A model generated the notes under the pieces. It worked only from the letters and a program-made list of their open reading frames with translations, was not told the origin of the DNA and did no database searches. The translations under genes and the position numbers were made by a program. Below, one piece after another: positions 1 through 11,224 of a stretch of 64,000 nt of DNA. Every line of letters begins with the position of its first letter. The first letter of the stretch is position 1. Origin of the DNA: Ophioderma brevispina (lineage: Eukaryota; Echinodermata; Ophiuroidea; Amphilepidida; Ophiodermatidae); NCBI GenBank assembly GCA_023653785.1, contig JAMKCH010011795.1, positions 1 to 64,000 on the forward strand, written 5' to 3'.

Positions 1-1946
1 CTATTCACGTTTACGTACGTAACGTGCTGATCCTTGCAAAAAAAATACCCTTTTTACGTGGATCTTGGACACGGATGATACCCCTTGTCTCTGAAGACTG
101 ACCCCGGGACAGGAAGTTTTCAAAAAAGCTGACTTGCGAGGTCACCTCGAATTCACATCCCCCGAAGCTTTCGTCCAACACGGCACGGACACTCCAAAAC
201 ACTCGGGAGTGTTATTGGAGTTTGAGTTTCACCCCCTAGTTTTTAGGGGATACAACCCCGCTAGAACCTCGATAAAACTCAGGAGTTTTAAACTCGGACC
301 ACGTCCACACGGCCAAAAAACCCCGATCAACACTCCCGAGTTTGAAACTCCGAAGTTTCAGCCTCCGTGTGGACACGACTATCGTAATCGTCCCTATAGA
401 AAACCATTCTTGGAATTCTGTCGTGCACGGACAGAAAGTACTAAGCATCATTCTTATTAAATGAAAGACGGGTTATTCGGCTTATTCACTTCAGGTTGTG
501 ATCTAATTACATTGGTAAGCATTCCACAAAATGGGCAAAAAAAAACAGGGTTCGAAAAAACAAATTGGGGCGTTCTTACGGGAACTGTCCTCATGTCTCT
601 TTAAGGCATTTCAGCGCAAACCCAAAAGGGTATTTATCAAATGAACTTATACCAAAATTCGAAACATAAAAATAAAGTTTCATAACCAAGCACATCTAAT
701 GCGGATTTCACCATCTTTACACCGAGAGGAGTTCCGGATAAATTACCTTTAATTGCCCCCATTGAATATTTATTAATCTGACTTCTCATGTGTCTGTGGA
801 TTAAGTGGGCATTTGCAAAATTAGCCTTAACATATTAGTCTCAGTCCTTCATGTGAATCGGCCTTGAATTTTAACAGGCTAAAACGGACCATAATTTTGT
901 CATTTACAGTATCCCATTTGCAATTAAATGCATTTAAAAGAAGATTTTAAAGACAGGCAGGCCGTCACTCACACTAATAGGGACGATTAGGATACCCGGC
1001 CAGTTCAAAACAAGGCTTTCCAATTTAAAAAAAAAAAAAAAACATTGTTGTTGATTTTTCTGTTTAAGAAAATGTTATACAATAAAACTAAAAAAAAACG
1101 TGAGGAGGTTCCGGGCCCGCATTGTTTTATCGAAACCAGGATTTTTGCAATACACAGACACAAATACAAGGAATTGTGCTCACAATTCTGTGTTTGTGTA
1201 ATGAAAAAAGAAGTTCATCTCAAAAAATCATGTCAGAAGTGCAGAGGCCCAGTCTTGAGGAACTGAATTGAAAAAGCTATAATTCATTCAAAATCCACTA
1301 CACTTTCGTGATCAATTCAACGTAATATTTTGTCAGGCTATGATAATAATTAAATTAGCTTATTGTATTTGAATCTTTTTGAGATCTAACTGTTGCATTT
1401 ATTGGGCAAATTCCTACATAATTGTAATCGAGGAGCATGTTCTTCTCGGTGTTGTTTGTAAGTAAGATTGTTAGTTTTGTATAATGTAATTACTATTTAT
1501 ATGTACGGCCTTGGCCGATCGCTAATAGCCTCATCCCCAGGGACCCCTTGATTTTACGGAAGTGGTCGAAATTTTGGTATCCAGAAGAAAGCTATATTTT
1601 TCTCATTTACCCTGTGAAATTAGGGCTACAAAGATGTTGTGGTTTGGAAGTGAATCAACTAAAATGTGCCCCTGTGAACAATCTTACCATTTTCACGTAC
1701 TCTCCGGGCTTACAAAATCGCGTTTTTTAGCCCTCACTTCAAAACGGATTGAAATATCGGCCGGAAATTTTACAGATTGGATTTTGGGATGAAGTCCATT
1801 CTATCAAAAGAAATCGGGCCATCCCTTTTTAATGTGTTGTAACTTTGTAGACAGAGGGCTAGACATGTTCGGGCCTTGTTGCCTTTAACTAGCCTACACA
1901 ATTTCACAGTTTTGTTTGTTGTTTATTTTGTTATGTGAAGGAAATA
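1..1946. other. No gene recognised
   Basis: I find no coding region, RNA gene or clear element here. The ORFs at 134-460, 1045-1266 and 1548-1792 have no recognisable motif and look like chance frames. Around 190-400 there are repeated pieces of GAGTTT/AAACTC and an inverted pair (CCACACGG near 303, CCGTGTGG near 366), which may be the edge of an unidentified repeat. A run of about 16 A lies near 1027-1042. Confidence 0.5.
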
Positions 1947-1993
1947 ATTGATGATGATTGATTGATTGGATTGATTGATTGAATGATTGATCA
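1947..1993 (+). repeat. (ATTG)n tail, LINE-type 3' end
   Basis: This is an imperfect ATTG/GATG tetranucleotide run preceded by GGAAATAATTG. Such short-unit tails mark the 3' ends of CR1/L2-like LINEs. The preceding ~400 bp (AT-rich, no ORF) may be LINE 3' UTR, but I cannot identify coding sequence. The run abuts the truncated end of the foldback element that follows. Confidence 0.55.
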
Positions 1994-2690
1994 ATGTCAT
2001 ATTGTCCGTCTTGTCGTAAGGATTCCAAAAAAAGATATATAAAAAAAATAAAAAAAATAAAAAAAATAAAAAAAATAAAACATTGTTAAAATTGTTAAAC
2101 AAAAGTCAATTTCCATTTGTACAGGAGGTCAAAATCAAAAGTTGCTCCACTTTTGGTAAAAATGAAACAATGTGTTCATCTAGCCTTATGAGTCAAAATA
2201 AGGATAGTTTTGTCGCATCTGCAATGCATTAGTTATCATGTTACGTGACAAAATAGACAGGGGGAAACAGAATCCAATTGGCATGACCTTCTTGATATTA
2301 TCTCGGTAGGTTAAAGATTTAACATACTTTCGGGGGGGCCGGCTTTCCTCTCAGGCAATGATTTGCAAGCATTTAAAAATATAACCCGAGAATAAATGTT
2401 GACCCTTGACAAATTGAGATTGACCTTTTTTACCATATAACTTCAAAACCAATAGTCTTACGTCGGTACAAAACTATATATTTTTGGAATCCTCATGACC
2501 AAGATGAAACAAAAGAGAAATGTTTCAACAGGTTTGGAGTATTTAACAAGTTTGATCCCTGTGTTAACATTAAATTGTCCCCCCCCCCCCACACTATTAA
2601 AAAGGGACACCACAATTTGAGGACCACTGCATTGATATAGAGGTCCATTATAACTACCAACGATGTCGAACCCTTCGATGTAGGCCGGCA
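1994..2690 (-). mobile_element. Foldback element, truncated copy (family A)
   Basis: The core and one arm match the complete copy at 4817-5698 in reverse orientation. Shared landmarks are the stretch that reads, on this copy's minus strand, like the core of the other copy (Pol-free AT-rich core with CATAACATGAT-like and GCTAGATGAA motifs) and the arm ending in CTACCAA.GGTGTC. The outer left arm is missing beyond about 1994, where an (ATTG)n tail begins. An (AAAAAAAT)n run at about 2040-2083 has expanded inside the remaining left arm. There is no transposase ORF, so it was moved by enzymes encoded elsewhere or arose by a foldback mechanism. Confidence 0.75.
2039..2084. repeat. A-rich (A7T)n microsatellite
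   Basis: This is a short tandem run of units made of seven A and one T inside the truncated foldback copy. The full-length copy has no equivalent, so it expanded after insertion. Confidence 0.8.
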
Positions 2691-3226
2691 TTGAACGAAT
2701 CCTTAGTCAGGCCCTTTGATATTCTTCTCTGCTTATTCAGTTGGTTTATGCCATCATTGCGTGAGTTAATTATTATTATTTTCATCTTGTTATTACTTTA
2801 AATGTGCAAACGAGTGATTTGAACAAGTCAGGGTTCCTAAAAATGTGAAAATTCTGATTTTGCATTAATATAAAGCTTTCTATCAAAATATCTCCATGTG
2901 AAAGGATGTAAGCTGAGACTACTCTTTGGTACAAATCAAAATCAAAATCACCTGGTTGTTTCACTTTCAGTCATTCTGTAGGCAATACAAGGTAAGAAAT
3001 CTATGGGGTCTTATCTATATGAATCACTAAATTATGACACTCTATAGGGATGCCCCGAATAATTTCTCGTTGCACCTTTAAGTTTTGGGGAGTTAAAGAG
3101 AGCAGGAGTATGGTATGGATTAGCAATGAATATGTCATACACATTTTGACTCATGCATCTCTGTGATTAAAATGAAACATTAAAATCTAACCAGCTGATA
3201 CTACTTTGACCATTTTATTAACTTAC
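2691..3226 (-). other. Probable intron 1 of the receptor gene
   Basis: This stretch lies immediately 3' (minus strand) of a GTAAGT donor at 3226-3221. I see no further exon of the ligand-binding domain between here and the window start, so intron 1 probably exceeds 3.2 kb and contains the upstream repeats. Confidence 0.45.
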
Positions 3227-3914
3227 TTCTTCCCCTTCTTACGGCTGCCTTCAATGCTTTAGATATGTCTTCAAAGTTCATCAATGGAACGTCATTTACT
3301 GTTACGTTGTTGTCTGCGAACAAACCCTGCACTGCTTGAGCTACTAGCGGCCAGTAGGTTATGGCATCCCACATCACGGCAGAAGCATCCCATTCAAAAT
3401 GTTCAAATAAATTTAAAAGAAATGTCACTAAAGTCGACAGTTTGTAAGATGTGCGTGTGAAGGTCCTGTAGCGATCCTTTTGGTCCAACGTAGTTGATGT
3501 AGAAGCACCAGAAAGAATGGGAATGTTCCAAAAAGCCGCAAGATCGGCAATGCCAAATGTTTCTTGGCTGCATGGAGGCCCAAAGAAAGCCATAAGGTCG
3601 TGTTTGTGATATAAATTTGAAGCAATTCCAGGAGCTTGCATAAATGGATTTCCACATCGACCATCGGTGGGGCTCCACACATAGGAAATTGATATATTAA
3701 GGTAGATTCCTTGTTGCGCCTGATTGTTAATTGACGAGATGGCAATATCACACGCGGGCTTAAAATGTCGGTAATGTAAGGGCCAGCCGGTATCACTAAA
3801 CAATAACCCTACCTTTAAATCATACAATGCATTTGAACAGTGTACAATACTTAATGTCATGCCGAAAACAAGGGCGAACAAACGAATGCCTCTTTGCAAA
3901 CTAATATTTGCCAT
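3227..3914 (-). CDS. ANF-receptor-domain protein, first coding exon (receptor guanylate cyclase-like)
   Basis: This is the N-terminal 229 codons of a type I membrane receptor. Residues 1-29 form a signal peptide (hydrophobic core LFALVFGMTLSIV). From residue 31 the sequence follows the N-lobe of the ANF/periplasmic-binding receptor fold: DLKVGLLF, then a helix with KPACDIAISSINNQ, then FFGPPCS (110-116), then WNIPILSGAS (130-139), the strand-turn-strand typical of natriuretic-peptide and sea-urchin egg-peptide receptor cyclases. C54, C87 and C115 are candidate disulfide residues. Two N-glycosylation sites are N73 and N203. The ATG at 3914 has A at -3 and G at +4. The frame is spliced at a GTAAGT donor at 3226-3221 (phase 1) rather than running to the stop at 3201. 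Kinase-homology and cyclase domains would lie on later exons, not visible here. A class C GPCR or an orphan ANF-domain protein is possible; I favour a receptor guanylate cyclase. Confidence 0.8.
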
Positions 3915-4010
3915 GGTGCCGTGAATACGTGCAAGAACTTGTTTATGTCATCACGGTTTCATTTTGATTAAGTATCTAAAACACATATATTCTCACTGGA
4001 ACCTGTGATG

Positions 4011-4046
4011 TGACGTCATGCGTGATGACCAATCACCGTCCATTGG
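4011..4046 (-). promoter_or_regulatory. Putative proximal promoter: CRE and CCAAT boxes
   Basis: A palindromic TGACGTCA (4011-4018), a CCAAT on the plus strand (4029-4033) and a CCAAT on the minus strand (ATTGG at 4042-4046) lie 97-132 bp upstream of the receptor ATG. I see no clear TATA box. The clustering and distance suggest a cAMP/CREB- and NF-Y-responsive promoter. That is inference from motifs alone. Confidence 0.4.
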
Positions 4047-4816
4047 CCGATTAGATTATATCGATAAATATATTGAGAATTGAGTTGCTATCTGTGCGGT
4101 AATGCTCAAGTTTAAAATGCTATTTTTATTTTTTCTATGACATTCTCTATTTTATTCGACACATTTCGATTATTGTTAAAAGGTTCCAAATTTGTTTAAA
4201 TATTTATATTATGGCAAGCATCATGTCGTTTTCGTCATTAAATTTTTGTGAATGGCGGGGATGTTTGGGCAACCGTCAACGGTTTATCATCTCTAAACAT
4301 CTTGGCGTGTGGGAGGGTGGTGAGATCCATCAAACGTTGTTTTGGTTCCTGTGAACAAAATGATATGAACATGACACTTTCCAAACAGCAAACACAATTA
4401 ACACCGGTGGAAAGAAACTGTCACTATACGACATCACATTTTTGTAGTATACGTCGCATCAATTAAAAACATTATCATGCTTTGAGGTGTCCGATACGCG
4501 ATAATATCGGATCCTACGCATGATAGTGATAAATGTGGATGATTTGCGCCCAATATATCTCGCTATGAGTTTTAAAATATTGGGCTCGACTGCGTCTCGC
4601 CCAATATTTTTGCAACTCACACCTCGACCATCAATCCAATTTTATTACAAAACATAATAACGCCACGAAGAATCTCTATTGGGCCATGTGATGTGCAAGC
4701 AATAAGGTTCACCCCATCTTATTTCTTCAATGTTTGTTATTATATATTATTCATTTTGTCTCTCAGTGTCTTTAGAGCAGGAGCAGGATATCATAGGGGC
4801 CTTATTTAAGGAATTC
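4047..4816. other. No gene recognised upstream of the receptor exon
   Basis: This is AT-rich sequence with no coding signature. The 72-codon ORF at 4248-4466 has no known motif. CCAATATAT / ATATTGGGC pieces near 4550-4610 form a weak inverted repeat. Confidence 0.4.
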
Positions 4817-5698
4817 GTTTACCTCCCTCTACAGAAAAGATTTGACACATTTGGTAGCTAGTATGGACCCTCTACATCAATGCTTGGTAGGTAGTGCTCT
4901 CAAATTGTGGTATCACTTTTTCTAAAGGGGCCAATTTAAATTCAAAAGGGGTCAAACTTTTAAAATGCCCCAATCATGATGAAATACATGCCATATTGTC
5001 CATCTAATCATAAGGATTCCAAAAATGTATAGTTTGTACCACCGACGACCATTGGTTTTGGAGTTATAGGATAAAAATGGCTAAAATGGTAAAAAAGGTC
5101 AATCTCAATTTGTACAGGGGTCAACATTAAAAGTTAATCTGATTATATTTTAAATACTTGCAATTATTGCCTGAGGTAAGACGACTCACAAAAAGTATAG
5201 TTTTGATTATGTTAAATGTTTACTTACGGAGATAAGGGTCAAAGAAGGTTAATGCCAATCGGATTATGTTGCCTTATGACCTATTTTGTCGCATAACATG
5301 ATAACTATACAATGCAGATGGTACAAACTATTCCTTATTTGACGCATTAAGCTAGATGAACAACTTCTATAATTTTTCAACAAAATTGGAGCAACTTCTG
5401 ATTTTGACCCCTGTACAAATAGAAATTGACTTTTTTTTTACCATTTTAGCCATTTTTACCTTATAACTCCAATACCATTGGTCATTGGTCACATTTTTGG
5501 AATCCTTTAGACGGACAATATGGCCTACATTTCAACATGATTGGAGCATCTTAAAAGTTTGACCCCTGTGTAAACTTAAATTAGCCCCTACTGAAAAAGT
5601 TACACCACAATTTGAGAGTACTACCTACCTAGCGTTGATATATAGGGTCCATACTAACTACCAAAGGTGTCAAACCTTTTCTGTAGTGAGGGGTAAAC
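4817..5698 (+). mobile_element. Foldback element, full copy (family A)
   Basis: The ends are inverted copies: GTTTACC at 4817 and GGTAAAC ending at 5698. The similarity continues inward for about 330 bp per arm (4817-5145 against 5370-5698), including CTACAGAAAAG, GGTAG.TAGTATGGACCCT and the AGTTATA..ATAAAAATGG segment. The unpaired core is about 220 bp. There is no ORF that could be a transposase. The flanks read AATTC before and AATTA after, so a short AATT target duplication is possible but uncertain. A truncated sister copy lies at 1994-2690 in the opposite orientation. Confidence 0.82.
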
Positions 5699-6487
5699 AA
5701 TTATGTTTGACCTGGGTCCTAGCTCCTCCACTACTTTACGGTACATAAGAAATGAGTACGACTAAACCGGGTATTGGGTAAATGTGCATGATTGTGTATT
5801 ATTTTGGATTCTTTAACAGCTACGAAAATGTTGTAAGCAATTTTATTGGCTGATGCCCGGGTTCAATTCGTCAACTGAAACCAAGAACTACGCGTTTATA
5901 CGATGGTCAGTTGCTGGGTAGATTCCGGGCAGGATACCCCCCCCTCCCCCCAAACCATCACCAAGTACAAAATTACGATGTTAAAAATGAGATATAGTTC
6001 AGGGTTCCATAGACGCAATATAGCGGGAAACTAATGTACCTAAAGAGGTAACTAAACCGAGTGCCTCCCCTATTCTTTACGGGGTATGAGTCCGCGGGAC
6101 TAATATAAAAACTTCTACGCCGGGACCTACTTTTTCAAGCGAGCTGTAAGTGTTCCAGTTCCTGAAATCACAAATTGAAAGTTCTGAAACGTAGCTCTAA
6201 GACCCTACTTCAATCCCTCTTTTTTAAAAAACGGCAGCATACTGCAGGGACCAGTCAAAATAACTCTCTCTAAAATACCATACTCAAGGATAAATTTTAG
6301 TTGAACATGAAAATTGAAAATGATGAAAAAAATGTAAAATGTAAGTACAACTCACTGAACATGCTGAAATAATGTAGCACATGAGTTGACTAATGCGCGC
6401 ATATAAATATTAAAGGTCAACACTTTATATAGCGCCTGCCACAACGTATAGTCAGAGAGTGAGAAATGCGACGTACAGTGGGGTTAT
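5699..6487. other. No gene recognised
   Basis: Unassigned AT-rich sequence with a C-rich run at about 5938-5951. ATATAGCGCC near 6428 resembles the 3' edge of small dispersed repeats seen elsewhere in the window. Confidence 0.4.
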
Positions 6488-6880
6488 AAAACAATTTTTG
6501 CTGTAAAATTATAGATTAGGGTGTGTGAATAAGAAACCGGCTCGGGTGCCACCGGGCATCCTGGCGTTTGGGAAATCAAGATGGCGTCGCCATATAATTA
6601 ATAATTATATTATTCCACCCTATATTATCAAACTATGGGGTTACTAGCTATACTATACGATCCAATGAACAAGGTTTGGTAACTTGAAACATTAAGTCAA
6701 CCTCAAATTCAAAAATGGAAGCCAAATCCGTAATAATTTTAAAATATACCCTATAACAGCAATAACGTGATAAAAAAATATACATGAAGTACTTAGGTTA
6801 TGTTGTTAGGAACATAAATGTATTATGCTACTTTTAAAATTGTAACATGGAGTCAATCAATTGGCAGCCGCCAAACGTGC

Positions 6881-7232
6881 ACATCTTCAAAAATACTTGA
6901 CACAAATTTATAAGTAATTAAAGGCCTCCAATCGAAATCAATGTGTCAATAACATTAGAAATGTACCTTGATTCAAATGTACAAAACATTTAAAAATTCG
7001 CCAAAATCGAAATAAAAACATAATATGGTGCAAAGTTTCAAAATACCATATGGCATCAATTTTTCACATATATTGCATTCAATTTATAATTTGACCATTT
7101 TTATTTTATCGGATGACCGGTATCACTTGGGTTATGATCATAGGTACATTTCTAATTGTTTTCATGACACAAAATTTTATACTTGAAGTAAAAAATTTTA
7201 GAAATTTGTGTCAAGTATTTTTTGAAGATATT
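6881..7232. repeat. Nested inverted repeat
   Basis: TCTTCAAAAATACTTGACAC near 6882 is mirrored by GTGTCAAGTATTTTTTGAAG near 7207. Looser pairing continues inward past AGAAATGTACCT / AGGTACATTTCT (6957 and 7141). It is a foldback structure just inside the left arm of the 3 kb element and could be an independent insertion. Confidence 0.65.
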
Positions 7233-8289
7233 GTGGCGGAAAATAGTTCTAAATATTCTTGGTAGCGAAGCGTCTAAGGCGACGAACCTATGATAGCGAT
7301 GGGCGTGCGGCCAATCCGTGCAAGACGTACTGAGACAATTGATTCACACACGGATCCGGATTTATGACATGGACGCATAACCCCACGCAGACGCGCGCAA
7401 GTGGCGTAAGCCTGCTAAAACTCAAACGGGGATCCGTCTGCTTCATACAGTCCAAGGTAAGGGTATTGCCGGCTTCGGACTATGGTTTTCATGTTGTAGA
7501 CTTATGGACCCAGCTTTTCAAATTTCATGCGGGGACAATTGAATATTAATTATTAAAGAACAATATACAGATGTGAATCTTAAAAAGGAATTTGATTATG
7601 GAAAATAACAGCCAATTTTGGAAAAAAAAAATAAAGATTTGATTGACCGCACAGGCATTGATTGGGTTTTATTATTTTGGCTTCGGGGGACCCATCCAGG
7701 TAAAAAATGGACGTACGTTAACTACATTGGAAAAAAAACAAACGATTATAGTCATCGTACGTCGGTTTTGAAACAGTGGGCAAAAGGTAAATTTTGTGAC
7801 TGTTAGATAATAAACGGTTGTCTTCTGTCTTTCGGAAAAAATAATAGCACTTGGGCAGAGGGTCATTTACAGACCTTGATTTAACAAAGTCGGATTTATA
7901 GAACGGTCGCCCCCGAAGGGCAAACTGATACCTGATACTGACACGTGAACTGGTACCTGGACACGTGACACCAACCTATTAATCTACGTTACCGTTTATA
8001 ATACAATCGGACAAGCAGCAAGCATTCTGTATCTCGTTGTCACAGCGTAATCGATAAGATGTGAGACTATACATCGGTTCGGTAGTAAAGACTAGTTTCA
8101 AGGCATTTGAAGGCCTGTAGTAGTAAAGACTATTTACAATGCAGTTCAAGTAATAGTCTGGTACTTTCAAGGAAGTGACTATTCGCCCAGACTAGTACGG
8201 CAGAATACTGTGTGACATCTATTACCGGACAAACTTAGCGGGCGTATTTATTTAGTATATCTATCATATCACAATAGTATACCGGTTTA

Positions 8290-8455
8290 TTCCGTTAAAG
8301 CTTATGTAGGATTAAAATCAATCACCATCTACATCCTCCCTCGCTAGTTTAGTGGATAAGAGCACAATATTAGATTATAATGCAGGTATCACAGGTCCGA
8401 ATCCAACACGGCCGTTTTCAAATAAATGTATTTCAGTATTTATTTTAGAGTAGGC
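8290..8455 (+). mobile_element. tRNA-derived SINE, copy 1
   Basis: About 160 bp match, in opposite orientation, the copy at 14916-15072. Shared pieces are AAGCTTATGTAGGATTAAAA, a tRNA-like region with TAG...AGTGGATAAGAGC (A-box-like), TGCAGGTATCACAGGT(T/C)CGA followed by ATCC (B-box), and a tail AAATAAATGTATTTCA. Two dispersed copies with the same boundaries and internal Pol III promoter boxes identify a SINE. Here the B-box carries GGTCCGAATCC, one change from consensus, so this copy is probably silent. Confidence 0.72.
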
Positions 8456-9597
8456 AAGGCTATATGGCACGATGGTCGTGCACACAATGCTAAATTGGCT
8501 ATACTATTACAATACCACAGCTTTCATAAGTCGTAACACCATAGTCGTAACACCACTCAATTGTAAATTATGCTACAGCAATGCAAATAATAGGCCTACG
8601 CAGTGTAATATCATTAATGGTTAAGTTGTGGCTTAATTACTCCACAGTTAGGCCACATGCCCACGTCCGTTGCCACTGTTTCATCGTCACTGCTTTTTTA
8701 TTAAAAGTTCACAAAATCATGGCTCTGTTAACTTACCTGTGGCATAACGTCAAACTCAGAAAGCTTTCCAGCAAAAGTAATCTCTATCACACTTAATACC
8801 CTTGAACATACGGCGCCAGCTACAGAGCTTATGCGCTCTGTACCATGCGCACGATACACTCTAATATCAAACAGCCCTATTATAGTTATTATACACCCAA
8901 AACCATTGCATCCGTGATTCATCTATTTATTGGGGCTTGGGGACTGATCGGGAACAGTACTGCTTCGGGAGCGGCTGTGGCGTAAATACATGCGTTGATG
9001 CGAGAGAGCAAGAGAGCGCTAAGTCTAGTCCAACCCCTTCGGCTGCAGAAACACTAATTCTGAGCAATGCATGCGCGCTGCTTATAAAGCTTACAAAAAT
9101 CACATGACATGACGTCATAGAAGAGCGCCCTCCCTCGTCAGCACCCATTTTCGCCACAATATTCACGTTTTTGGCTGCCATATTGATTGGCGTCATGTTA
9201 CAACTTTAAAAGTATCAGAAATACATTTATTGTGTCTAAAAACTTGAGTACTTCATGTTTTCGCAGGTATTTGCTGTTATAGGGCATTTTAAAATTATTA
9301 GATTTGGCTTCCATTTTTAATTTGAAGTATGACTCAATGTTACAAGTACCATGAACTTGTCCATTGTGTCCTATAGTATATTTATTAACTCTATAGTTTG
9401 ATAATATAGGGTCGAATAGATAAATATCATCTATGACAACGCCATCTTGGATTTCTCAAAACGCCCAAGGGTGCCAAGGTGGCACCCGACAGACTCTAAT
9501 TCTACACACCCTTATCTATCACGTTCAGCAAAACAATTGTGTATATACTCAACTTTACGGTCAGGCCATAACTTGGCCCATATCTCTCCAAATAGTA

Positions 9598-10700
9598 TCA
9601 ATCAATCAATATTTATTTGTCATCACATAATACAGCCAAAAATACAATTTTAAATAATTATAGAATACAGCAAAATACAAGTTTAAATAATTATGAAGAA
9701 ATGTAGTACAATAAGATAAATGTGATATTTAGAGAAATATTTTATATCAGGATGATAATTTAATTGTGAAAGGAATTAAAATAATTGAGACAGTGATACT
9801 ATATAGAAAATATATAATAGCAGAGTAATAATGTCATAACTGCTGCTGTACCAGTGGTGAACGAGGTCACTGCTAAACGCAAGGCGTGGGGTGCAATGAC
9901 CTCTCTAAAATTACACATATATGGAGCTAATTAGCAACAAAAACAAGAACAGAACGCACATACACGAAACAGTACGAACAGGACATTAGACATTTACAGG
10001 ACAACAGTTACTCAATCCCACTATTAGACAAAGGGAAGAAGTTGAACAGTAGAATGGAAAGAAAAGGAAAAAGAAAGTAAAAGAATTAAGAATTGACGAC
10101 AGCACTATATGAACTGATAAGATATTTTTTCATGTTTGTTTTGAAGGAGATGAGTGAGGGAGAGGTGGGATGGCAGGTAAGACCAAAACAATGGACCTTG
10201 GATTTTAAGTGTATTATTTGCCAGGACAGTGTTGAACATTTTTATGTGGCGGATATCAGCATTCCTGGTTTTATAATGGTGTGTGGGAGTGTGAAAGTTG
10301 AAGAAATCTTCATCAATAAGGTCGTTTGATGAAAAGTAGTTTATGGTTAAATTGGTACATAAAAGTCGCAAGTTGGAGGCCTATAAAGATCGTGGGACCT
10401 TCACGGTGTTAAGAGCTGGGACCAAGGGGATCTGTATGGGCCAGCCACATGGAGTTGGTGCACGTTCTGATGGCTCGTTTCTGGAGTAGGAAAAGTGGGT
10501 CTAAACCACTGTTGTTAGCGTCAGCCCAAGCCATAGCTCCATATGAAATGTACGGTAATATAAGACAATTATAAAGGGTAAGAAGTGATTTTTGTGGGAG
10601 ATATGGTCGAACTTTACGAATAATTCCATTGTATTTCAGGACAGGTTATGGTCAATAAGAATACCAAGGAATTTAGTAGTTTGAACGTGTTGGATAGAAA
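9598..10700 (-). pseudogene. 5'-truncated non-LTR retrotransposon (CR1/L2-like), RT C-terminus
   Basis: Read on the minus strand from 10695, one frame gives TTKFLGILIDHNLS, the motif just after the RT catalytic box, then RKVRPYLPQKSLLTLYN, LPYISYGAMAWADANN and LLQKRAIRTCTNSMWLAHTD. After a frameshift, a second frame gives HHYKTRNADIRH and KIQGPLFWSYLPSHLSL (10371-10105). This order is the conserved C-terminus of CR1/L2-type LINE reverse transcriptases. The 3' end is an (ATTG)n tail (TCAATCAATCAATATTTATT at 9598 on the plus strand) after about 490 bp of 3' UTR. The catalytic YxDD region and endonuclease are absent, as expected for 5' truncation. Not functional. Confidence 0.83.
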
Positions 10701-10801
10701 CAGGAGTGTGTGTACGTTAGTATTGGTATGTGTTGGTGGGGTGGGTGTGTGTGCGTATGGGTGGGTGTAGGTGTATGTGAATGTGTGTGTGTGTGTGTGT
10801 T
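10701..10801. repeat. (TG)n-rich microsatellite
   Basis: Interrupted TG/GGTG repeats end in a pure (TG) run at about 10782-10801. The same arrangement recurs at 11161-11224. Confidence 0.85.
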
Positions 10802-10866
10802 TAGTACAGGGAAATTGACATCATTATAAACCCATGACAAACCAAACAAGCAACAGTAAGAATGTA
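10802..10866 (+). repeat. Copy 1 of ~65 bp repeat; unoccupied piggyBac-type site
   Basis: After (TG)n the sequence reads TTTAGTACAGG...TTGACATCA and CAGTAAGAATGTA. The same block follows the piggyBac-like element at 11830-11892, also after (TG)n. This copy has no insertion at the junction. Confidence 0.7.
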
Positions 10867-11160
10867 TATCATCCAATATGCATAAAAAAATAATACCTAG
10901 TCATTGCATTGTGAAGAAAAAGGATAATACACATTATAGTTATAATAATACAAACAGAAAGTAGGAAACCTACTGGGCATCATTAACACAGCATTAGCAT
11001 AAAGGTGACATGCTGGACATTCGCATAAAAGTGACATACTACATTATACAAAATGTAAAACATGTGACAGTTGCATCATTTAGTACAAAAATAAATTGAA
11101 CAATAATGTATAAGCAGATTGTAGCATACTCTGCGAAAGAATACCATTGATAGTATTGAG

Positions 11161-11224
11161 TGTATGTGTATATATGTATGTGTGTTGGTGGTAGTGATGG
11201 TGTGTGTGTATGTGTGTGTGTGTG
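11161..11224. repeat. (TG)n-rich microsatellite
   Basis: TG-rich run containing TATGTGTGTTGGTGG, as at 10720-10740. It abuts the TTAA target of the piggyBac-like insertion. Confidence 0.85.

Larger units (their letters stand above)
6488..9545. mobile_element. Long inverted-repeat DNA element (~3.06 kb)
   Basis: The left arm (about 6488-6871) and right arm (about 9173-9545) are inverted copies at roughly 70-80% identity by eye. Landmarks are TAGGGTGTGT, GGGTGCCACC, CAAGATGGCG, CCCTATATTATCAAACTAT, and GGCAGCC at the inner ends. No transposase ORF survives between the arms. The interior holds a nested inverted repeat (6881-7232) and an inserted SINE (8290-8455). The exact outer limits are blurred by divergence and I cannot assign a target duplication, so the superfamily is unknown. 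Confidence 0.72.

Noticed and set aside
3201..3226. Last eight codons of the receptor ORF (to the stop)
   Set aside because: They follow a consensus GTAAGT donor inside a receptor domain that is only half complete, so they are intronic.
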